Below, piece after piece: positions 52,259 to 56,802 of a stretch of DNA of 56,802 bases; within the stretch, counting starts at the first letter, position 1; every line of letters starts with the position of its first letter. The stretch lies in contig CASEFA010000013.1 of the NCBI GenBank assembly GCA_949287095.1, positions 1 through 56,802 of the forward strand. The letters are read 5' to 3'. The notes beneath the pieces are model-generated. The model ran no database searches and had not been told where the DNA came from. It saw nothing but the letters and a program-made list of their open reading frames with translations. The stretch comes from an uncultured Bacillota bacterium. GTDB taxonomy: Bacteria; Bacillota; Clostridia; Peptostreptococcales; Anaerovoracaceae. Both the position numbers and the translations under genes were made by a program.

Positions 52259-52834
52259 AAAAAGGAGGTTTCGGGAATTTTGCGAAGGAGATAACCGTTC
52301 CGGACGACTGGACCATTAAGGTTTACAGGCTCTCCGCGGCAACGCCGGATCTGATGCAGTTCCGTCTCGGCGGGGACTTCAATACCGTCGGAAAAACATA
52401 TTCCGTTCTCGGAAGCGACGTATACTTCATAAAATACGACCAGGCGGCATCCGTTGACGCAAAGTGGTCAAGCGAACACTTCACAACGTTCCTCAGCCAC
52501 GAAGCTTTCCACTACTATATGCAGGACAACTGGCCGGAGGGCAGCCGCCACATATGCGGGAATTCAGGCATCACGCAGAGTCGGCTATGATTTCGGCGTT
52601 ATGTACTTCTCCAACAGAAAAGACGTACCTTTTTCCGAGATTATCCCTCAGTACCGCGCGGAAAACATCGATAAGAGCTACCTTGCCGACCGCATACCTT
52701 ATGAGACCGGCGGTCTTCTCTGCCTGCTGATGGACGAGCTCGAGGTTCCGGGCTGGCAGGAAACCCTTAACAACCAGACCCTCGATGCTCCCGTTTCACT
52801 GTACTCCATGCTGAAGGATTGGGTTGAAGGCTGA
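52259..52834 (+). pseudogene. HExxH metallopeptidase-like gene, 5'-truncated and frameshifted
   Basis: From 52259 an open frame without a start codon reads VPDDWTIKVYRLSAATPDL, then GSDVYFIKYDQAAS and the zinc-protease motif FLSHEAFHYYM, but leaves frame near 52550. Another frame continues with VGYDFGVMYFSNRKDVPF and RIPYETGGLLCLLMDELEV to a stop at 52834. The N terminus and probably a signal peptide are missing and a segment around the shift looks deleted. An exported peptidase or lipoprotein is the likely ancestor. A hairpin CCCGAAA/TTTCGGG at 52255-52275 may end the rnhA transcript. Confidence 0.8.
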
Positions 52835-52846
52835 AAAGAGAAGTAA

Positions 52847-52875
52847 AAGAGCGGATCTGATAAAGAACCGCTCTT
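52847..52875 (+). terminator. Terminator after the peptidase pseudogene
   Basis: AAGAGCGG (52847-52854) pairs with CCGCTCTT (52868-52875), 13-nt loop, then TCTATTTT. Confidence 0.82.
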
Positions 52876-52964
52876 TCTATTTTATATACCTCTTTTGAGG
52901 GTTTATGTTTACTCAGCATCGGCTGCAAAACCGGCATGTGCTGCCAATATGCCTTCTTGCGTGT

Positions 52965-53345
52965 TTATTTCCGTGCGTGCTTTCTGTACTGATATGTTTC
53001 GGAAATAATGTAATATCCCGCATATAATAATGTCATTATCTCTACTTTATAGCGGTTGTCCGTGAATACATAAATATATATCCACGCAACAAATATGACT
53101 ATATCCGCCATTTCACCGAAAACACGCTCCCCAACACTCCTTTTCCGGTACGACGAAGCCAGGCCGAACTTCGATGCAGCAAACATCGCTATGACCACTA
53201 TCACCCCTATACCTGCAACAACGCCTGCCATACCAAAATCATACACGGTTGCTGTTTTCATAAATCCGTAGAACATCACCGCTACTACGGACATTAATAT
53301 CCATTCCTTCCTTTTCACAGTCTTATATTTTGCGCATGTTTCCAT
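52965..53345 (-). CDS. Small membrane protein, four helices
   Basis: 126 residues from the ATG at 53345 (GGAGG 8 nt upstream; longer frame rejected). Four hydrophobic segments (about 14-30, 35-56, 73-92, 97-113) with basic ends (KTVKRK, YRKRS, YRKHARK) make an integral membrane protein. Family not recognised. It stands between the metallopeptidase pseudogene and the lipoprotein, all possibly parts of one envelope-related accessory block. Confidence 0.78.
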   Translation of the reverse strand: METCAKYKTVKRKEWILMSVVAVMFYGFMKTATVYDFGMAGVVAGIGVIVVIAMFAASKFGLASSYRKRSVGERVFGEMADIVIFVAWIYIYVFTDNRYKVEIMTLLYAGYYIISETYQYRKHARK

Positions 53346-53476
53346 CGGTATCACCTCCAAGATATAGGTACCGCTAAACATAATGAATCGCCACAACAAC
53401 TGAGCATATTATAAAAAATAGCCCTCCAAGTCGCATCAGAATCAAATATAGTTCTGTAGGTTCACCACTCCAGTTT

Positions 53477-54670
53477 TTACCCATTATTTTCCATATCTAT
53501 GATATAGTAATGCGTATCATTCAGTCCTTCCTTATTGTCAACTGACAGCTCTAAAACAAAACGGTCTTTTCCGGCAGGATAAAACATCTTCGGCGCAAAC
53601 GGCTCAGTCTGTAAGACCCCAATATCAATTTTGCCAACCTCCATATTGTCCGTGTCAAAGTAGTACGGATTAAATCCATCATCTACCATCATACAATATC
53701 GTCCCGATGCGCCCGTCAACCTCCACCAGCGTTTTGTCTGGGGAATACTCTCTTCTATTTCATCTTCCAATGACTTACACGTTATATTGGTATTTCCCAT
53801 TTCACCGCCAAAGCTTCCAACTATACAGTCTCTCGATATACTTACTGAATTACAAGCATCTTTAAATGGATAGGAAACCTTTATCCCCTCCAAATCTCCT
53901 GCAACCGCTACACCAGCTTTTTCATTGAAATCATACAGATTTAGAAAATACTCTGTTTTATTTTTTTCAAACAAGCTCGTATTCTCGTGATTCCTCATAA
54001 CCGCAATCGTCTCGCATTTGAGGTCTATTATTTTTTTAATCAGGACATCCGTTTTATCACCATCAAAATTCTCACATACATATACAGGGGTATCCTCTAA
54101 CAGTATAATCTCCGCAGACGTTGTTTCACTATATCCGCTATCTATCTTTTTTGCATTTGTGCCATCAACATCGGAGTATATGACATTCCATCTGTACCCC
54201 ATATCGTGTCCGGCTGCGAAATCGTCTTCATTGAGGAAATCATTTCTTATATAGATAATTCCGTCCTTATACGGGACAGCACTATATATATACATATCAC
54301 TTTTTATGTCGTATTTCTGACATGGAGTTTTACCATCAAAATACACCATATACATGCCCTTTGTTGCATATTCCGGAGGGCTATCCCCCGGAATGTTAAC
54401 CATGTATTTGTAGCTGTTGATTATGAGCATTTTTTCTTCGTCCACGTAGCCCAAAACTCGCTCGTTCAAAGCGACTCCGTGTTCATTGTACTCCAGATTG
54501 AAAGGCATATTTATTTCTTGAGCCTCTGGTGTAATGGTATCAGCTTTAACTGTTGATAGCCTGGTTTCTACCTCGGGTGTACGGCTGTTGCTGCCTGCCT
54601 CACATCCAAAATTAGCCATTACTGCAGCGGGCACTATTATTGCCACAATGATTTTCTTTTTCCAACTCAT
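53477..54670 (-). CDS. Lipoprotein, paralogue of the one at 7516-8673
   Basis: 397 residues. An N-terminal basic stretch and hydrophobic segment end in a lipobox-like ANFGC (Cys23), so it is probably lipid-anchored outside the cell. The rest is rich in Tyr/Asp strands as in a beta-propeller. Shared with the lipoprotein at 7516-8673: SAVPYKDGIIYIRN and TPVYVCENFDGDKTD, in the same order. It lies 22 bp after the C39-like gene and is probably cotranscribed with it. DNA here is more AT-rich than the other copy. Function unknown. Confidence 0.83.
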   Translation of the reverse strand: MSWKKKIIVAIIVPAAVMANFGCEAGSNSRTPEVETRLSTVKADTITPEAQEINMPFNLEYNEHGVALNERVLGYVDEEKMLIINSYKYMVNIPGDSPPEYATKGMYMVYFDGKTPCQKYDIKSDMYIYSAVPYKDGIIYIRNDFLNEDDFAAGHDMGYRWNVIYSDVDGTNAKKIDSGYSETTSAEIILLEDTPVYVCENFDGDKTDVLIKKIIDLKCETIAVMRNHENTSLFEKNKTEYFLNLYDFNEKAGVAVAGDLEGIKVSYPFKDACNSVSISRDCIVGSFGGEMGNTNITCKSLEDEIEESIPQTKRWWRLTGASGRYCMMVDDGFNPYYFDTDNMEVGKIDIGVLQTEPFAPKMFYPAGKDRFVLELSVDNKEGLNDTHYYIIDMENNG

Positions 54671-54692
54671 CTCTTACCTCCCCCTGATAAAG

Positions 54693-55322
54693 TCAATGTG
54701 CTATATAAAGACTGGCATTGCCTTCAATGCACTCATTCATTGTTGCAATCGGAACATTATACGTCCCGTAGTAATATTGATTCTTATACTTTGTCTCATA
54801 ATGAGGATCGTTATATGTCACCGATATCTGCGTGCTCGAACCGGCCTGTACAATATATCCTTTTATTACCACGTAATGTCCTTTTGGCGCAGTCTTCCCC
54901 TTATAGTTGGGGAGTTTATCAGGCTTAACGTGACATATCACAGGGTACCCCGCTCTTATATTATTTAGAACCTTATCTGTAAAATTTGTACTGTACGTGT
55001 AATAATATTTATACGGTGTGCCTCCCAAATACTTGTTCAAAACCGGAGGGATATTACCTACAATTGTTCCTACTTCGTTATACTGCGTATGCACCTCTTT
55101 TGCAAGCTGACTTTCTGATACGCTTTTCCCGAATTTTGCCAGAAGCATTTTCATGCATGCAGGGCCGCACGTGTACTTCGTTCTCTGATAATCCAAAGGC
55201 ACATTTAGCTGCCTGTTCTCACCTATCCTCATCGGTTCTGATATATCAGCAAATACTACATTGACACTTCCTAAAACCAACATGGTTGCAATTGCGAGAC
55301 TTACTATCCTTTTCATTTTCAT
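54693..55322 (-). CDS. Exported C39-like cysteine peptidase
   Basis: 209 residues from the ATG at 55322. A signal peptide (1-25, ending VVFA) precedes a papain-like C39_2 domain with Cys52 in YTCGPACMKML, His149 in KGHYVVIKGY and Asp172 in YNDPHYE, the expected triad. It acts outside the membrane, perhaps processing or binding peptides; it is not fused to an ABC exporter as in bacteriocin systems. Followed by a lipoprotein gene (22 bp). A clear promoter lies upstream, in the region shared with the divergent PadR gene. Confidence 0.85.
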   Translation of the reverse strand: MKMKRIVSLAIATMLVLGSVNVVFADISEPMRIGENRQLNVPLDYQRTKYTCGPACMKMLLAKFGKSVSESQLAKEVHTQYNEVGTIVGNIPPVLNKYLGGTPYKYYYTYSTNFTDKVLNNIRAGYPVICHVKPDKLPNYKGKTAPKGHYVVIKGYIVQAGSSTQISVTYNDPHYETKYKNQYYYGTYNVPIATMNECIEGNASLYIAH

Positions 55323-55465
55323 ATCCTCACTTCCTTCCTTAACAGTGGATTCAAAACAATCGTCTAAGTGAAATGTAGAATTCTCTTTATACTTGGCATT
55401 CCACATTCCCATCGGTCGCCCCCTCATATATACTGCATGAAATTTCTGTTAATTTCTCTAAATCC

Positions 55466-55494
55466 AAAATATCACACTTTTTTATATATGTCAA
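55466..55494 (-). promoter_or_regulatory. SigA promoter of the C39-lipoprotein operon
   Basis: Minus strand: -35 TTGACA (55489-55494), 17-bp spacer, -10 TATTTT (55466-55471). Two direct copies of TATATGTCA lie on the plus strand near 55485 and 55503, possible sites for the PadR protein encoded next door. Confidence 0.75.
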
Positions 55495-55592
55495 TATAAT
55501 ATATGTCATTTTTTTATATTTCTTCAATTTGTATATTTTATTGATTTTTTAGCAGTCTTATGTTAAGTTATCAGTGGAAAGGCTTGGTTTTA

Positions 55593-55955
55593 ATGAAAGA
55601 AGAAAGTAAAAGAAATCCTTTAAATAATTTCGAGGCACAGTTTAAGAAGGCAACTTTACAGCTTTTGATACTGTCCATCCTGTCTGACGGGGAAATGTAT
55701 GCCTATGAAATCGCTCAGACGATACTTGAAAAAAGCAACGGCAAATATAAAGCCCCGCTCCTCTATACGTCGATTTCCAAACTGGAAGAGAGCGGTTTCG
55801 TTTCCGAGAGCAGAAAGGAAACCGTTGCAAACAGGATGAGGGTGTATTACAGAATTACCGATTCCGGCAGGGCGTATCTGAATCTGCTTAAAGATCTGTA
55901 TAAGGACCTCACCGGTGTAGTATTTGATATTGTGTATGCTGAGGAGGATCGCTAA
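55593..55955 (+). CDS. PadR-family transcriptional regulator
   Basis: 120 residues from the ATG at 55593 (GGAAAGG 10 nt upstream). The PadR winged helix spans about 20-95: LQLLILSILSDGEMYAYEIA, then PLLYTSISKLEESGFV and a wing YYRITDSGRAYL, with a C-terminal dimer helix. It should repress its own operon and perhaps the divergent C39 operon. It is followed 1 bp later by a DUF6120-like membrane gene, the usual PadR-DUF1700/DUF6120 pairing. Confidence 0.92.
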   Translation: MKEESKRNPLNNFEAQFKKATLQLLILSILSDGEMYAYEIAQTILEKSNGKYKAPLLYTSISKLEESGFVSESRKETVANRMRVYYRITDSGRAYLNLLKDLYKDLTGVVFDIVYAEEDR

Positions 55956-55956
55956 A

Positions 55957-56334
55957 ATGAACCACGAAGTTGTAAATGAATACCTTAAGAAAGTTAAAAA
56001 AGAACTATCGGGGCTCTGTTCGGCGGATGAATTTCTGTCTTCTATGCGCGAATACCTCGACGATTACTGCGACGAGCATCCGGACTGCACTTTAGAAGAC
56101 TTAGAATGTGAATTCGGTACGCCTGAAGAAGTTGCAGGCGAATTACTGGAATCAAAGGGTATATCAAATTCCGGCAAAATCAAGAAGCTGAAAAACAGCA
56201 GACGGCTCATTGCCATCATAGCAGTTGTTCTGGTAGTCGTATTGATAGCGGTGATTGCCTTTTACAGGGATGTGCTGAGCCAGTCTACGCAGGTTACTGA
56301 TAATTTCCTCCGGTTTCCCGGTAAGTGCTGTTGA
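55957..56334 (+). CDS. DUF6120-like membrane protein partner of PadR
   Basis: 125 residues. The N-terminal ~75 form a helical cytoplasmic domain of the DUF1700/DUF6120 kind (VNEYLKKVKKELSGLCSAD, HPDCTLEDLECEFGTPEEVA), followed by a membrane helix (about 87-107). Proteins of this sort pair with PadR regulators, probably as signal partners. The last ~15 residues look out of frame: one base shift near 56299 opens a frame reading SSGFPVSAVEMYDSESNK to a stop at 56380, a more natural outside tail. The gene may thus be frameshifted near its end. Confidence 0.8.
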   Translation: MNHEVVNEYLKKVKKELSGLCSADEFLSSMREYLDDYCDEHPDCTLEDLECEFGTPEEVAGELLESKGISNSGKIKKLKNSRRLIAIIAVVLVVVLIAVIAFYRDVLSQSTQVTDNFLRFPGKCC

Positions 56335-56605
56335 AATGTACGATTCAGAATCAAATAAAACTAACGAGACTGTAACTTAATCCGCTTTCCATCATGCGGT
56401 CATGCTCCTTTATTTTCGTAAATCCTTTGATTTGCGAAAAACTACGATAACCATTTCATCGCAAAAATCCCGAATATCACCGGTTTGACGACAACAGCTC
56501 CGCCATTTCAGCGCCATGCAGCGGATAAGCCCATCGTAAGATTCCCCGTTTTTCAGATTTTGTGATGAAACAGCTATCGTTAAAATCATAGAATCCACAC
56601 TTTTA

Positions 56606-56802
56606 GAGTCTGTGAAAAAAAGTCTGTAAATACGACATGAGATTATCCTTCTATGGTAAAATCTAACCAACCATAGGAGGATATTTTTATGGCTAATAAG
56701 AAAAAAGAAGTTTACCACGTTAAACCGCTCAATGAAAACAAGAAAAATATCATCGCAGCTCTAATCGAAGAATATGATATCGAAACAGCTGACGATATTC
56801 AG
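56606..56802 (+). mobile_element. IS256-family insertion sequence, left part (runs off window)
   Basis: The transposase N terminus at 56689 is preceded by GAGTCTGTGAAAAAAAGTC at 56606, which looks like the start of an IS256-type terminal repeat; the left boundary is an estimate, as the right end is outside the window. A GGAGG site precedes the transposase ATG. Confidence 0.6.
56689..56802 (+). CDS. IS256-family transposase, N-terminal 38 residues (partial)
   Basis: Open to the window end. It begins MANKKKEVYHVKPLNENKK and continues NIIAALIEEYDIETADDIQ, a start I recognise from Mutator/IS256-type transposases of Clostridia. Strong AGGAGG 8 nt before the ATG. The DDE catalytic residues lie beyond the window. 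Confidence 0.8.
   Translation, partial: MANKKKEVYHVKPLNENKKNIIAALIEEYDIETADDIQ

Noticed and set aside
56410-56718. 102-codon minus-strand ORF before the IS element
   Set aside because: It overlaps the IS left end and transposase start, and no family is recognised.

Overview
The window reads as chromosomal DNA of a low-to-mid GC, amino-acid-fermenting anaerobe of the class Clostridia. Evidence: SigA-type promoters with 16-17 bp spacers, strong GGAGG ribosome sites, a CIRCE element, the walJ-rlmH pair, and a complete oxidative ornithine-fermentation cluster. A family-level placement (for example Anaerovoracaceae or Peptostreptococcales relatives) would only be a guess. Almost all genes lie on the minus strand.

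Layout. 1-140: the 5' end of a group II intron (cut by the window edge) sitting just behind an intrinsic terminator. 0.15-4.1 kb: hslO-ddl-DUF1934-DUF1846 operon. 4.2-8.7 kb: HtrA-type protease (+), beta-lactamase-fold hydrolase and a lipoprotein. 8.8-13.4 kb: ispE-FCD regulator-MATE exporter, preceded by tadA and an Ig-like membrane protein. 13.5-17.8 kb: trkA with two trkH paralogues. 17.9-21.7 kb: ftsH and GTP-type PEP carboxykinase. 21.9-23.9 kb: autoregulated GntR-ABC exporter operon. 24.3-37.2 kb: ornithine catabolism. Orr makes D-ornithine, OraSE (B12/PLP) makes 2,4-diaminopentanoate, Ord oxidises it, and OrtAB cleaves the product to acetyl-CoA and D-alanine. The cluster also has a GlmL-like accessory protein, a sigma-54 activator with visible operator sites, and an NhaD/ArsB-type transporter. 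37.5-39.5 kb: ArsR regulator, pyridoxamine kinase, HrcA-controlled Hsp20. 39.5-42 kb: a decaying accessory zone (frameshifted P-loop gene, truncated RhuM, collapsed two-component system). 42.1-48.8 kb: complete atpIBEFHAGDC operon with a tail-less epsilon subunit. 48.8-51.5 kb: rlmH, walJ and a DUF4143 ATPase. 51.6-56.8 kb: RNase H, a metallopeptidase pseudogene, C39-like protein plus lipoprotein, PadR plus membrane partner, and the start of an IS256-family element.

The most unusual signals lie between genes. Two intergenic regions (7.36-7.49 and 23.96-24.23 kb) carry alternating copies of a short word and its reverse complement, with units of about 37 bp repeating every 41-42 bp. The word differs between the two loci. 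Two further loci (28.02-28.07 and 39.51-39.56 kb) share a third word, GGTGACA, in 37-bp inverted pairs. Other notable points are a 54-bp in-frame palindromic insertion in ispE, a Ser-for-Gly change in the first selectivity filter of one TrkH, a c subunit with a polar Thr after the ion-binding Glu, and a sigma-54 activator whose ribosome-binding site is inside a terminator stem beside its presumed operator. Several of these hint at sodium-based energetics and layered control of ornithine use. Functions are inferred from sequence recognition alone.
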